From an uncultured Chloroflexota bacterium (GTDB taxonomy: Bacteria > Chloroflexota > Dehalococcoidia > Lucifugimonadales > UBA1127), in contig CAJWQJ010000001.1 of assembly GCA_913045315.1 (NCBI GenBank), positions 62,001 to 126,000 of the forward strand: a stretch of 64,000 bases of DNA. Direction: 5' to 3'. Every line of letters begins with the position of its first letter. Positions within the stretch are counted from its first letter, which is position 1. Positions 24,042 to 32,947 of this stretch are shown here, piece by piece. The notes beneath the pieces are model-generated. The model worked only from the letters and a program-made list of their open reading frames with translations, was not told the origin of the DNA and did no database searches. Both the position numbers and the translations under genes were made by a program.

Positions 24042-24674
24042 ATGAAAAATTTTATTATACATTTACGTTCAAGAACCTTGACGGGGATAATTGTTTTAAT
24101 TCCTATAAGTCTCACTTTACTAGTTCTTAAATTTATTTGGGACGCCACATATGCTCTTATTACGCCATTGTTTGATTTAGCTGTCTTAGGTATGCCTGAG
24201 AATATATCAACATATTTCACTCGATTTTTGGTAGTAATTTTAATTATTTTGTTTCTATATGTATTTGGATCATTCACCCCAACTTTTATAGGTCGACAAT
24301 TTTCCTCTTTTTTGATGGGACTATTGGAACGCATTCCAATTGTTCGAGGTATATATAGAGTTTCTAAACTTTTTACTGCTATGTTTACTGGTGACAAAAA
24401 TAAAGAAACGAATAGAGTGGTTTTACTTGAATACCCTAGTCCGGGAATCCAAGCCCTTGGAATTGTTACAGGCAAATTTATCAGTTATGAAAATGAAGAA
24501 AAACTTGCTGTGTATATTCCAACAGTTCCTAATCCTACTTCTGGCTTTCTTGCGATGGTTTCTGAGCACCAGGTTACAGATACAAATATGGATTTTGATG
24601 AGGCAATGCAAATAGTTATATCTGGAGGTTTGCTAACCGAAGAAATTTCTAAGAAGAAAGCGAAAATTAATTGA
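24042..24674 (+). CDS. DUF502 family membrane protein
   Basis: The 210-residue protein matches DUF502: an N-terminal RSRTLTGIIVLIPISLTLLV transmembrane helix, a second helix FLVVILIILFLYVFGSF, then the conserved LLERIPIVRGIYRVSKLF and a soluble beta-rich C-terminus. The function is unknown. It follows the glycosyltransferase on the same strand, and its last 8 nt overlap the convergent thrC. Confidence 0.88.
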   Translation: MKNFIIHLRSRTLTGIIVLIPISLTLLVLKFIWDATYALITPLFDLAVLGMPENISTYFTRFLVVILIILFLYVFGSFTPTFIGRQFSSFLMGLLERIPIVRGIYRVSKLFTAMFTGDKNKETNRVVLLEYPSPGIQALGIVTGKFISYENEEKLAVYIPTVPNPTSGFLAMVSEHQVTDTNMDFDEAMQIVISGGLLTEEISKKKAKIN

Positions 24675-25731
24675 TGCTTTGTAGTGCTATTGAAAGTGCC
24701 TCAGTGGTTGCCTCTACTTCTTGTAAGGGCCTGTCGGCAATTTGACTTGCCAAATCAGGATCTTTTAATCCAGTCCCAGTTAATACACAGACTATGGATG
24801 CATCTGGGTTTATTAGATTGTTTCTTTTTGCTTTCATCATGCCTGCTACTGAAGCAGCAGATGCGGGTTCGCAAAAAATTCCTTCCATTCTGGCAAGAGA
24901 TTTGTAGGCTGAGAGAATTTCCTCGTCGCTTACTGAATCTATGAGTCCGTTTGATTCGACACAAGCCTCAAGTGCAGTTGTCCAACTTGCCGGATTTCCA
25001 ATTTTTATAGCACTAGCTATTGTTTGAGGTTCTTTAACTGGATGTCCCAAAACTATTGGAGCTGCACCTTCTGCTTGAAACCCAAACATTTTTGGAGTTG
25101 ATGATATAAATTCGGCTTCTTTCCATTCCTTAAAACCACGCCAATATGCGGTGATGTTTCCAGCATTTCCTACAGGTATACATAAATAATCAGGAGCAGA
25201 TCCTAATCTCTCACAGATTTCAAATGATGCTGTTTTTTGTCCTTCTATTCGATAAGGATTAATCGAGTTCACTAGGGTCATTTTAAGATCTACGGCTAAT
25301 ATTTGAGCCAACTCTAAAGCCTTATCAAAATTCCCATTAATAGATAGTATTTTGGCCCCATATGCGATTGCCTGTGCAACTTTGCCAGTTGCTACGTTTC
25401 CTTTTGGCACCAGAACTACTGTTGGAATACCACAGTGTGCTCCATAGGCAGCAGCAGCAGCACTTGTGTTACCAGTCGAGGCACAAATCAATTGACGTGA
25501 ATTGTTTTCTATAGCATTTGCCACAGCCATAACCATACCACGATCTTTGAATGAACCAGTTGGATTACATCCTTCAAGTTTGAAAAAAAGGTTGGGAATT
25601 CCTAAAGACTTTGCTAGTCTTTCTGATTGAACCAAAGGAGTTCCTCCTTCCCCAAGTGAAATCCTTGGAGTTTTTTCAGATAGTGGAAGAAACTCACTAT
25701 AAGTGTTTAAAATACCGAGTGACATTTGCAC
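24667..25731 (-). CDS. thrC: Threonine synthase
   Basis: This PLP enzyme converts O-phosphohomoserine to threonine. It has LGEGGTPLVQSERLAKSLG, then the PLP-lysine motif GCNPTGSFKDRGM near residue 57, the phosphate-binding GNAGN loop and a C-terminal CVLTGTGLKDPDL. The 354-residue length fits the short, bacterial/archaeal type. It lies 15 nt after hom, forming a threonine-branch operon; thrB is not in the window. Confidence 0.95.
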   Translation of the reverse strand: MQMSLGILNTYSEFLPLSEKTPRISLGEGGTPLVQSERLAKSLGIPNLFFKLEGCNPTGSFKDRGMVMAVANAIENNSRQLICASTGNTSAAAAAYGAHCGIPTVVLVPKGNVATGKVAQAIAYGAKILSINGNFDKALELAQILAVDLKMTLVNSINPYRIEGQKTASFEICERLGSAPDYLCIPVGNAGNITAYWRGFKEWKEAEFISSTPKMFGFQAEGAAPIVLGHPVKEPQTIASAIKIGNPASWTTALEACVESNGLIDSVSDEEILSAYKSLARMEGIFCEPASAASVAGMMKAKRNNLINPDASIVCVLTGTGLKDPDLASQIADRPLQEVEATTEALSIALQSIN

Positions 25732-25746
25732 CTCATTACTAATATG

Positions 25747-27048
25747 CTAATTGTCTTCGATACGAATTATACTCTTTATGCTATCGATTAAGTCAATCCC
25801 TTTGAATTCATTTATAGCAACCTGGATTGAATTCTCTGTGGCTGTATGAGTTGTTATTACTAGTTCTGCTGTTCCTTTACTGACTTGTGTATCCTTTTGT
25901 ATAACAGCAGATATGCTTATTCCGTTCTTTTTAAAAATCGTTCCAATTTTTGCAAGAACGCCAGGCTGATCAATTGTTGTAAGCAACAAATAATACCGAC
26001 ATTCGACAGATTCCATTGGTAATAGTACAGGAGTTGCTAACAAATCATTATTAATCTTATAAGAGCTTGGGAAATTACCCCTAGTTATTAGTATTAAATC
26101 AGATAAAATTGCACTTGTAGTAGGATTAGGACCTGCACCTGGACCAGAAAAAGTTACATGTCCTACCAAGTCCCCAGTAAATTCGATAGCATTATCAGGG
26201 CCACTTATACTTGCGAGTTCTGATTCTTTATCAACGAGAGCGGGGTGGACCTTTATTTGCAAGTTACCAGAAAAATCTTTTCTTGCGATTGCCAGTAATT
26301 TTATTTCATAACCAAGTTCTTTTGCGTATCGGAAATCTTTCGAAGTCAGCTTGGTAATTCCTTCAACATAAATATTTTCTGGCTTGACGTCTACTCCAAA
26401 AGCTAATGAGGCTAAGATTGATATTTTGTATGCGGCATCTATTCCTTCAATATCATTTGTTGGATCAGCTTCTGCGTATCCAAGAGACTTAGCTTCATCT
26501 AATGCTTCAGTAAAATCCATATTTTCTTGAGACATTTTAGTAAGAATATAATTTGTTGTTCCATTTATAATGGCTCTAATTGCCGTAATATCGTTTGCGG
26601 CTAAATCGTTAATTAATGGTTGAATAATTGGAATTCCACCACCAACACTTGCCTCAAAAAGCAGTTGCTTATCAGCATTCACCGCTATTTTCTTTAGTTC
26701 TTTACCATGTTTTGCAATAACTTCTTTGTTAGCAGTAATAACATTTTTTCCAGCGTTTAAAGATTTCTCTATATATGTTCTAGCAGGTTCTTCTCCGCCG
26801 ATCACTTCAATAATTATTGATATGTCTGGGTCATTTAAAATGTCATTTTCATTTTCAGTAAGTAATTCTGTTGGTACTTTGTATGATCTTTCTTTGTTTA
26901 AGCTTTTCACTAAAATTTTTTTAAGGGATAAGTGTGAGTTATTGCCACTTTTTGCTGAATGGTATTCGTTTCTTTCGATAAGCTCCTCAGCTACTTTCGA
27001 ACCAACCGTGCCTAGCCCCAAAATACCAACTTTAATTTCACTATACAT
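25747..27048 (-). CDS. hom: Homoserine dehydrogenase
   Basis: The 433-residue enzyme reduces aspartate semialdehyde to homoserine. Visible are the NAD(P) motif VGILGLGTVGSKVAEEL, the VITANKEVIAKHG and GGGIPIIQPL regions, the catalytic GTTNYILTKM and the KLLAIARKD segment, with a C-terminal ACT domain (~350-430, TTIDQPGVLAKIGTIFKKNG) that normally gives threonine feedback control. It is followed directly by thrC and preceded by a SurA-like gene at 9 nt. Confidence 0.95.
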   Translation of the reverse strand: MYSEIKVGILGLGTVGSKVAEELIERNEYHSAKSGNNSHLSLKKILVKSLNKERSYKVPTELLTENENDILNDPDISIIIEVIGGEEPARTYIEKSLNAGKNVITANKEVIAKHGKELKKIAVNADKQLLFEASVGGGIPIIQPLINDLAANDITAIRAIINGTTNYILTKMSQENMDFTEALDEAKSLGYAEADPTNDIEGIDAAYKISILASLAFGVDVKPENIYVEGITKLTSKDFRYAKELGYEIKLLAIARKDFSGNLQIKVHPALVDKESELASISGPDNAIEFTGDLVGHVTFSGPGAGPNPTTSAILSDLILITRGNFPSSYKINNDLLATPVLLPMESVECRYYLLLTTIDQPGVLAKIGTIFKKNGISISAVIQKDTQVSKGTAELVITTHTATENSIQVAINEFKGIDLIDSIKSIIRIEDN

Positions 27049-27057
27049 AGACCCTCT

Positions 27058-28104
27058 TTATTGTTTTCTTTGAGCAGAAAGGCTTAGTTGTTTGACTATC
27101 CATTCATACTGATCGGAGTCGAAGTTATTCTGAACATCATTTTCTGCCCTTTCCTTTGATAACCACTCATCTAACGAACTTAGTTTCAGTGTATTCAAAT
27201 GCGAGGGAGAAACTTCTCTAGAAGGATCTTTTTCAGCAATCATAAATAGTTGTAGTTTTATTTCTTGAGTAGCTTGTATATTCAGCTCTGGAAGAGGTTC
27301 AGACAATTCACCAATTTCTAAAGTGTCAAATATCAGTTCATCAATATCTTCAAAAATACCCCGAGGGACCCATCCTACTTCTCCACCTTTACGAATAGTT
27401 TCAGGGTCTTTGTCATAGCTTTGAACTAGTTCCTCAAATAATGCTCCTCGTATGTAATCAGTACGAGCCTCATCTGCCTCTTGATCATTAGCAATCATCA
27501 TTTTGTAAAGGTGAACATGTTCCTGATTAGTAGGTATTTGTTCAGACAATACCTCGATTAATACTGTTCTATATAAATCCAATCGAACCATTTCGTAATG
27601 TTCATTTTGTGAATACTGAATCAAATTTAGATAACGACGATATTTCTCTGCAAATTCACGATCAAGTTCACTTTGTGTAGCTTGTGAATCATTGTCTATC
27701 GGTCCAAGTATTCTTTTGCGAACTTCACTCTCGATTTCCTCATCGTTAATGGAGATCCCGGCACTATCAGCATTTTGTTTTATTAATTCGTTTTCTACTA
27801 GTGTGTTTACTACTTGAAATGGTAAAACTGCTAAATTAAATGTTCCTTGATTGGCTTCAGCCTGTTTCTGGTACACTCTAAGCAGTTTAACAATGTCACC
27901 TAGAGAATATTCTACCGAGTTTACTTGTATTACAACTTCTCTGGGTGGGAGAACGAAGTTTATTACATAACCAACTGAGGGTATAGCAATAACTAGTGCT
28001 ATTGCTATACTTGCTATTAGTAAAGCCCATCTCTCTTTGCGACGCTCAATTCTACGAGAACGAGTTATTCTTCCGATTCCTGATGTGTTGCGTTGATTTG
28101 CCAT
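27058..28104 (-). CDS. SurA N-terminal / PpiC-type peptidyl-prolyl isomerase-like membrane protein
   Basis: The 348-residue protein has a basic N-terminus (TRSRRIERRKERW), one transmembrane helix (about 28-50), a SurA-N-like region (VNSVEYSLGDIVKLLRVYQ) and a parvulin-like segment from about residue 197 (HVHLYKMMIAN, then RKGGEVGWVPRGIFEDID). It is predicted to fold exported proteins at the outer face of the membrane. The parvulin active-site residues are not fully identifiable, so isomerase activity is uncertain. It lies between rpsR and hom. Confidence 0.78.
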   Translation of the reverse strand: MANQRNTSGIGRITRSRRIERRKERWALLIASIAIALVIAIPSVGYVINFVLPPREVVIQVNSVEYSLGDIVKLLRVYQKQAEANQGTFNLAVLPFQVVNTLVENELIKQNADSAGISINDEEIESEVRKRILGPIDNDSQATQSELDREFAEKYRRYLNLIQYSQNEHYEMVRLDLYRTVLIEVLSEQIPTNQEHVHLYKMMIANDQEADEARTDYIRGALFEELVQSYDKDPETIRKGGEVGWVPRGIFEDIDELIFDTLEIGELSEPLPELNIQATQEIKLQLFMIAEKDPSREVSPSHLNTLKLSSLDEWLSKERAENDVQNNFDSDQYEWIVKQLSLSAQRKQ

Positions 28105-28155
28105 AAAAAAATTAATAAACCTTTAAAGGGAAAAACATCGAACTATATTTATAAT

Positions 28156-28542
28156 TTAATCATATCGCCAACCAGTCAATCTTGCCTGATCAGTGGTGAA
28201 GGGAATCAAAGCCAAATGTCTTGCTCTTTTGATAGCTCTTGACAGTGCACGTTGGCATTTTGCGCATGTGCCAGTTTTTCGTCTGGGGTCTATGCGAAAT
28301 CGGTCAGAGATATACCTACGTAACTTACTTACGTCTTTGTAATCGATGTATGAAATGCTCCCATGATTTTCTACGCAAAATCCACACGCTCTTCGTCTGG
28401 GGGGAAAGAAGCGCCGCCCTCCACGTCCAGGGCCACGGCGTCCTTGCATTCCAGAGGATCCCTGAGGTCTTCCTGAACTAAATCGGGACCCCTGATCATT
28501 TTCTCTTGAGGTTGCTGTTTGTGATTGATTATCCGTTGTCAT
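28156..28542 (-). CDS. rpsR: 30S ribosomal protein S18 with an Arg/Gly-rich N-terminal extension
   Basis: I placed the start at the ATG at 28542 because AGGAG lies upstream at workable spacing and the longer frame would overlap ssb. The conserved S18 core covers residues ~52-128, with [17 protein letters not shown] and [18 protein letters not shown], and two CxxC pairs (ACGFC and TCAKC), the zinc-binding form. The first ~50 residues are an unusual disordered stretch with repeated GR/RG steps ([18 protein letters not shown]). It follows ssb, and S6 lies two genes upstream, the standard rpsF-ssb-rpsR order. Confidence 0.95.
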   Translation of the reverse strand: MTTDNQSQTATSRENDQGSRFSSGRPQGSSGMQGRRGPGRGGRRFFPPRRRACGFCVENHGSISYIDYKDVSKLRRYISDRFRIDPRRKTGTCAKCQRALSRAIKRARHLALIPFTTDQARLTGWRYD

Positions 28543-28567
28543 GAATATATGATCTCCTATGAATTTG

Positions 28568-28978
28568 TTAGAATGGCAAGTCGTCTGCAGACGAAGGAGT
28601 ATCACTAAACAATTGAGTTTCGTCTAACTGAATTGATTCAGATGATTCTCGTTCAGCTCTGTCTAAGAATCTGACAACGTCAGCTACAATCTCAACTGAA
28701 GTTCCCTTTCTCCCGTCATTTGCTTCCCAATTTCTAACTTGTAATCTGCCTTCTACGAAAGCTCTTCGTCCTTTTTGTAAGTATTGGTTACAATTTTCTG
28801 CTAGTTGTCTCCATGTTATTATATTGAACCAAGTGGTTTCACTTTGCCGCTCACCGTTCCCATCGGTAAAAGGTCTACTTGTCGCAAGACTGAAAGTAGT
28901 GACTGGAATTCCTTGTGCGGTGTATCGCATTTCCGGGTCACGTCCCAAATTTCCTATAACCATTATCTTGTTGTACAT
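28568..28978 (-). CDS. ssb: Single-stranded DNA-binding protein
   Basis: The 136-residue SSB contains the OB fold ([54 protein letters not shown]) and ends in the conserved acidic tail DDLPF that recruits repair partners. It lies between rpsF and rpsR. Confidence 0.97.
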   Translation of the reverse strand: MYNKIMVIGNLGRDPEMRYTAQGIPVTTFSLATSRPFTDGNGERQSETTWFNIITWRQLAENCNQYLQKGRRAFVEGRLQVRNWEANDGRKGTSVEIVADVVRFLDRAERESSESIQLDETQLFSDTPSSADDLPF

Positions 28979-29011
28979 AAAAATGATCCTGTAGTTCGGT
29001 TCTAAGTTATA

Positions 29012-29338
29012 TTAAGGCCTTCGCTTTTGTCCGTCTTCTTTGCCAGCGGGGGCCATTACAATTAAATGACGAATTACGTTTTCAGATAGACGTAAAGCAT
29101 TTTCAAGAACCTGTGTAGTAGAAGGGTCAGATTCAAATTCAGTGAAGAAGTAATTTCCTTCTGTGTATTCATTAATAGGATACGCGAGACGCTTCATTCC
29201 CCAAGTATTTTGGGATATTAATGAACCTCCGTTTGAAGATATTATTCCATGGATATTCTCTACTGTTGATGTTGCTTCGTCACTGTCCACAGCAGGGCTG
29301 ATAACCATTACTAACTCATATTGTTTTTCGTTGGCCAC
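29012..29338 (-). CDS. rpsF: 30S ribosomal protein S6
   Basis: The start is a GTG at 29338 (VANEKQYELVMVISP), preceded by AAAAGGAG at ideal spacing; a longer frame from 29383 has no ribosome site. The 108-residue protein shows the S6 core, with NTWGMKRLAYPINEYTEGNY and VIRHLIVMAP near the end. S6 binds S18 and the central domain of 16S rRNA. Confidence 0.95.
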   Translation of the reverse strand: MANEKQYELVMVISPAVDSDEATSTVENIHGIISSNGGSLISQNTWGMKRLAYPINEYTEGNYFFTEFESDPSTTQVLENALRLSENVIRHLIVMAPAGKEDGQKRRP

Positions 29339-29349
29339 AAAACTCCTTT

Positions 29350-29378
29350 TTTGTCCAAAGATTATTAAAGTGGACAAA
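29350..29378 (-). promoter_or_regulatory. rpsF leader hairpin
   Basis: An 8-bp perfect inverted repeat (TTTGTCCA / TGGACAAA) with a 13-nt loop lies just before the ribosome site of rpsF. Many bacteria have a leader here that binds S6:S18 for autoregulation. This hairpin is in the right place, but its loop motif has not been shown to match. Confidence 0.4.
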
Positions 29379-29386
29379 GACATGTG

Positions 29387-29392
29387 ATTATA
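29387..29392 (-). promoter_or_regulatory. Extended -10 promoter of the rpsF-ssb-rpsR operon
   Basis: On the minus strand TGTTATAAT forms a perfect -10 with a TGN extension. The -35 region is poor. The predicted transcript would begin near 29380, about 42 nt before the rpsF start and just at the leader hairpin. Confidence 0.55.
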
Positions 29393-29465
29393 ACACTTCT
29401 ATTCGTTAGAATAAACCTTAAATAAATGAAAATGTATAGGATAAAAACTTTTCATTGTTGATTTT

Positions 29466-29765
29466 TTATCCTTCTAGAAGTATTGATGTTAATTTTGGCT
29501 CTAGTTTAGATTTCAATTGTGCTTCGAATAATTTCAATGCGAATGGTAGATTTATTGTTATAGAAATTGAATCATCGAATATGACTGTTTCTCCATAAAA
29601 TGTAAAACCTTGACTTGAAAAACTGAAATTGAGTGTGTTCTCTTTCCATTCTTGTTTCAAATTTGTTATCTCTTTGTCCCCAAGTGTAAGAATCTCATGA
29701 ATCTTAGATTTAATTTTATTTTTTGCTTCGGATTTTCCGATTTGATGAGCTACAGTTAATTGCAT
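29466..29765 (-). CDS. Polyhydroxyalkanoic acid system-like small protein (PHA_gran_rgn)
   Basis: The 99-residue protein resembles the PHA_gran_rgn family: QLTVAHQIGKSEAKNKIKSK at the start, then LNFSFSSQGFTFYGETVIF and a final INLPFALKLFEAQLKSKLEP. The family is named after genes near PHA granule operons, but its function is unclear and no phaC lies here. The upstream membrane-protein gene is 20 nt away on the same strand. Confidence 0.65.
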   Translation of the reverse strand: MQLTVAHQIGKSEAKNKIKSKIHEILTLGDKEITNLKQEWKENTLNFSFSSQGFTFYGETVIFDDSISITINLPFALKLFEAQLKSKLEPKLTSILLEG

Positions 29766-29785
29766 ATGAATTTTTTCTAGTGGAA

Positions 29786-30178
29786 TTAAAGTAATTCAGG
29801 TTTCATTCTAAGAAAGTGTACCAAAATATAAATTGCTATTACAGGGATTCCTAATATTGTTGTTAGCATTGATATCAAGATTAATTGCATTGTTGTCATT
29901 GAGGTAAATTTTGATTGAGATGGAATTGTTAATGGTATTGTGCTTATCAATACTAATATTGGTATCAAATATAAAACTGATTGTTTAGTACTAAATAATG
30001 CTGCAGCAGATCCAAAAATTAAGAGAAAGAGTGTGTTTGAGCATAGAACTAATGTTCGTGCTGTTAATGGGCCCAATGATCGATGGGTATTACTGTGAAG
30101 CAATTTACCACTTAAAATAAGTGTTGCGAGATATAGGATCGTTGAAAATAACATCAAAATTCCCAGTGCTATACTCAT
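29786..30178 (-). CDS. Small four-helix membrane protein, unknown function
   Basis: The 130 residues form about four hydrophobic helices (for example ALGILMLFSTILYLATLIL and TMQLILISMLTTILGIPVIA) with short loops and a basic C-terminus (FLRMKPELL). No family is recognised. It is transcribed divergently from the M16 peptidase gene. Confidence 0.6.
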   Translation of the reverse strand: MSIALGILMLFSTILYLATLILSGKLLHSNTHRSLGPLTARTLVLCSNTLFLLIFGSAAALFSTKQSVLYLIPILVLISTIPLTIPSQSKFTSMTTMQLILISMLTTILGIPVIAIYILVHFLRMKPELL

Positions 30179-30333
30179 TTTCTACTCCTGAAATTATTTT
30201 CTTTTGCTCTGGTAGAGTTTCCAATATAATCAATACTATCCAATTTTTTCAAATCTGAGGTGATTTCATTTTACAGCATCAAGGACTTGATTCAACAGTT
30301 CTTAAAAATGGCACCAGAATAGTTAGCATATTA

Positions 30334-31557
30334 ATGCCTCATTCTAATACAGTTAGCGTATCTATTTACGTTAAAGCTGGTTCCAGGTATGAGAGATATA
30401 CAGAAGATGGGGTATTTCATTTCATAGAACATATGTTATTCAAGGGTTCTGAAAAACGTCCCAAGCCTGAATTAATTAGTGGTGCGATTGAAAATGTTGG
30501 AGGTCTTTTGAATGCGAGTACAGATCGTGAATTAACTGTATATTGGAGTCAAGTTCCGGTTAATTATTGGGTTCAAGCTATAGATGTTCTATGTGACATG
30601 ATAAAAAATCCAATTTTTGACCTCCACGAATTTGAACGTGAAAAAAATGTAATAATTGAAGAATTGGCTGCTGTCAATGACCATCCGGATGAAATTGCAT
30701 CTTTGCTTGTTGATCATGCCTTATGGCCAGACCAAACCATTGGCAGAGATGTGGGAGGCACTCAATTCTCAGTCAATAACCTAAGTAGTGATCAAATGAT
30801 TAAATCATATAATGAGCGATACATTCCCACGAATATTGTAATTTCTGTAGCTGGAAATGTTTCTTCTGAAACCGTTTTTGATATTTGTAATGATTTTATT
30901 GGTGACTGGTCTGGAGCAGTTTCAGATAATTGGGTTCCAGCTATGGATTTTCAAAATAAACCAGTTGTTCTCAACCGAAATTTTCCTAGCGAACAATCTC
31001 ATGTTTCCTTAGGTTTGAGAGGGGTCTCTTCTGAGGATTCTTCTCGATTTGCAATTAATTTATTGAGTGTTATTTTGGCAGGAGGAATGAGCAGTCATCT
31101 TTTTCTAGAATTGCGAGAAAAGCGAGGACTTGTTTATGAAATTTCAAGTTCAGTTTTGCACTTAATTGATACAGGTGCGCTCTATATATCTATGGACCTT
31201 GATAAAAAGAATGTTTTAGAATCCATTAATTTAATTGTAGAAGCAATGAACAATTTAAAAGCTCAGTCGTTCAAGAAAGAGCTCGAAAGATCAAAAAACT
31301 ATCTTCAGGGTCGTTTTATGATGAGAATGGAAAGTACTTTGTCGGTAGCTAATTGGTACGGTGCTCAGTATGTAACGCATGATAGAGTTATAAGTATTGA
31401 TGAAATTTATCAAAAAATGCAAAGTGTGACTTTTTCTGAAATTCGTGACACAGCTAGTTCGATATTTGTTCCAGAAAAAACCAATTTAGCAATTGTGGGG
31501 CCTGAAATAAATAATTCAGATATTGCTGAGATAGAGCAAATTCTTTTAAAACTTTAA
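30334..31557 (+). CDS. M16 family zinc metallopeptidase
   Basis: The HxxEH zinc motif is present in GVFHFIEHMLFKG (His29, Glu32, His33 counted from the ATG), with a later VIIEELAAVNDHPDE holding the third ligand region and the C-terminal half carrying GGMSSHLFLELREKRGLVYE. M16 peptidases degrade or process peptides in the cytoplasm or at the membrane. The reading frame extends upstream of the ATG through TVLKNGTRIVSIL, which matches the conserved M16 N-terminus. The real start is therefore probably an ATT at 30268, preceded by a perfect GAGGTGAT site (30257-30264), giving 429 residues. Confidence 0.92.
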   Translation: MPHSNTVSVSIYVKAGSRYERYTEDGVFHFIEHMLFKGSEKRPKPELISGAIENVGGLLNASTDRELTVYWSQVPVNYWVQAIDVLCDMIKNPIFDLHEFEREKNVIIEELAAVNDHPDEIASLLVDHALWPDQTIGRDVGGTQFSVNNLSSDQMIKSYNERYIPTNIVISVAGNVSSETVFDICNDFIGDWSGAVSDNWVPAMDFQNKPVVLNRNFPSEQSHVSLGLRGVSSEDSSRFAINLLSVILAGGMSSHLFLELREKRGLVYEISSSVLHLIDTGALYISMDLDKKNVLESINLIVEAMNNLKAQSFKKELERSKNYLQGRFMMRMESTLSVANWYGAQYVTHDRVISIDEIYQKMQSVTFSEIRDTASSIFVPEKTNLAIVGPEINNSDIAEIEQILLKL

Positions 31558-31594
31558 CATCTGAGTGAATCTGCTTGCAGGGGTTAAAACTTCT

Positions 31595-32038
31595 TTATTC
31601 GAATTCTACTATGGTTTGTCCTGCGGGTATTGTATCACCAGGTTGAACTGCGACATTTTTGACGGTACCTGAAAAGGTGGCAGTTATAGTCTGTTGCATT
31701 TTCATAGCTTCTAGAATACAAATTTCATCTCCAATTGAGACGGAGTCATTGGGTTTTACGCTAATGCCAATGATTCTTCCAGGCATAGGAGCAGTTATAG
31801 TTTTATCATTTTGTGTTACTGGCTGTGTAATAGCTGGTTGAACAGGAGTCACTTCTGGTGTTTTAGGGGTTGTAGTAGGTTTTTGGTCAATGGGCTTCTT
31901 ATTTTCCCATCGTATTTCTACCGGATCATTTCCTACTGTGACTATAGCTTCGTTATTACCTTTATATTCAATCGTAACATCGTGCCAATTGTTATTTACT
32001 TGTAGTCGTAACTCTTTTTTGCGTATTTCGGATGACAT
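31595..32038 (-). CDS. Biotin carboxyl carrier protein-like
   Basis: The 147-residue protein has a non-conserved N-terminal half, a Pro/Thr-rich linker (~52-78), and a biotinyl domain with [18 protein letters not shown] and [11 protein letters not shown], in which Lys113 is the biotinylation site. It resembles the carrier subunit of acyl-CoA or oxaloacetate-type carboxylases. No carboxylase subunit is adjacent. BirA, its likely biotin ligase, is encoded at 41173-41952. Confidence 0.9.
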   Translation of the reverse strand: MSSEIRKKELRLQVNNNWHDVTIEYKGNNEAIVTVGNDPVEIRWENKKPIDQKPTTTPKTPEVTPVQPAITQPVTQNDKTITAPMPGRIIGISVKPNDSVSIGDEICILEAMKMQQTITATFSGTVKNVAVQPGDTIPAGQTIVEFE

Positions 32039-32122
32039 AAAAATCCTACTCCATTTTTTGTTTAAATTATTGTAATTGGAAAAAAAGAAAACTGGAAGAG
32101 AAACACAGTGATTTTAGTTAAT

Positions 32123-32926
32123 TTATTTGTTATTTGTTATCAAATGAGAGATGTGATTGAGAAATAATGTGCTTTTGAGATTTTTTTCAATTGAAATAGA
32201 AAGATGAGATAATAACGTTTTCTGGATTTCAATCATAACAGAATGTTCTATCTTTAAATTTAATATTTTTTCCAGCGTTTGATTTCTAAAGTACCTGAGT
32301 ACTTTTATTGTATTTATTGAAATGGGTAATGAATCCTTATGTATTGGAAGGTTATTTTTTAATCGAATTGAACAATCTTTACAAACAATACCACCTAGTA
32401 TTGCATTAAATGAATGCTGATTAGGTTGTATTTTAATTTGACAATTACCACAATTATATAATTCTGGAAGATATCCAGTTAGATGTAATAATTTAAATGA
32501 AAAATACCAAATAATTAATGGGTTTTCATTAGTAATCATTTTTTTTAAGGTTTCTATTAAACTCAAAAATATTTTATTTTCTGGTTCATTATCAGGCGTA
32601 AGTGAATCCACTAATTCGAGACAGAAAAATGCATTTCCTATCTTGATAAGATTTTCTCGTAATGTTTTGAAGGAATTTATGTTTGATGCGCTAGTTATAA
32701 CATCAATATTCCTACCTCTTGAAATTTCCAAATGGCAATGACTTAGAAGGTCTAAATGTCCGCCAATTTTACTATTAGTTTTACGAACCCCTCTAGCTAC
32801 GAGTTTTAATTTACCCATGTCGGATGTAAAAACTGTAAGAAGACGATCAGATTCGCCTATTGGGGAATGCTTTAAGATTATTCCTGTGGTTTTATAAAAA
32901 CGATTATTTGATTTATGGTTTAACAT
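32123..32926 (-). CDS. recO: DNA repair protein RecO
   Basis: This is a 267-residue RecO with the OB-fold start KTTGIILKHSPIGESDRLLT, KLKLVARGVRK and a zinc module YNCGNCQIKI followed by GGIVCKDCSI (four Cys). RecO loads RecA on SSB-coated DNA together with RecR. It lies 21 nt after recR in the dnaX-ybaB-recR-recO cluster. Confidence 0.93.
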   Translation of the reverse strand: MLNHKSNNRFYKTTGIILKHSPIGESDRLLTVFTSDMGKLKLVARGVRKTNSKIGGHLDLLSHCHLEISRGRNIDVITSASNINSFKTLRENLIKIGNAFFCLELVDSLTPDNEPENKIFLSLIETLKKMITNENPLIIWYFSFKLLHLTGYLPELYNCGNCQIKIQPNQHSFNAILGGIVCKDCSIRLKNNLPIHKDSLPISINTIKVLRYFRNQTLEKILNLKIEHSVMIEIQKTLLSHLSISIEKNLKSTLFLNHISHLITNNK

Positions 32927-32947
32927 TAAAACATCTTAATGAAGGGG

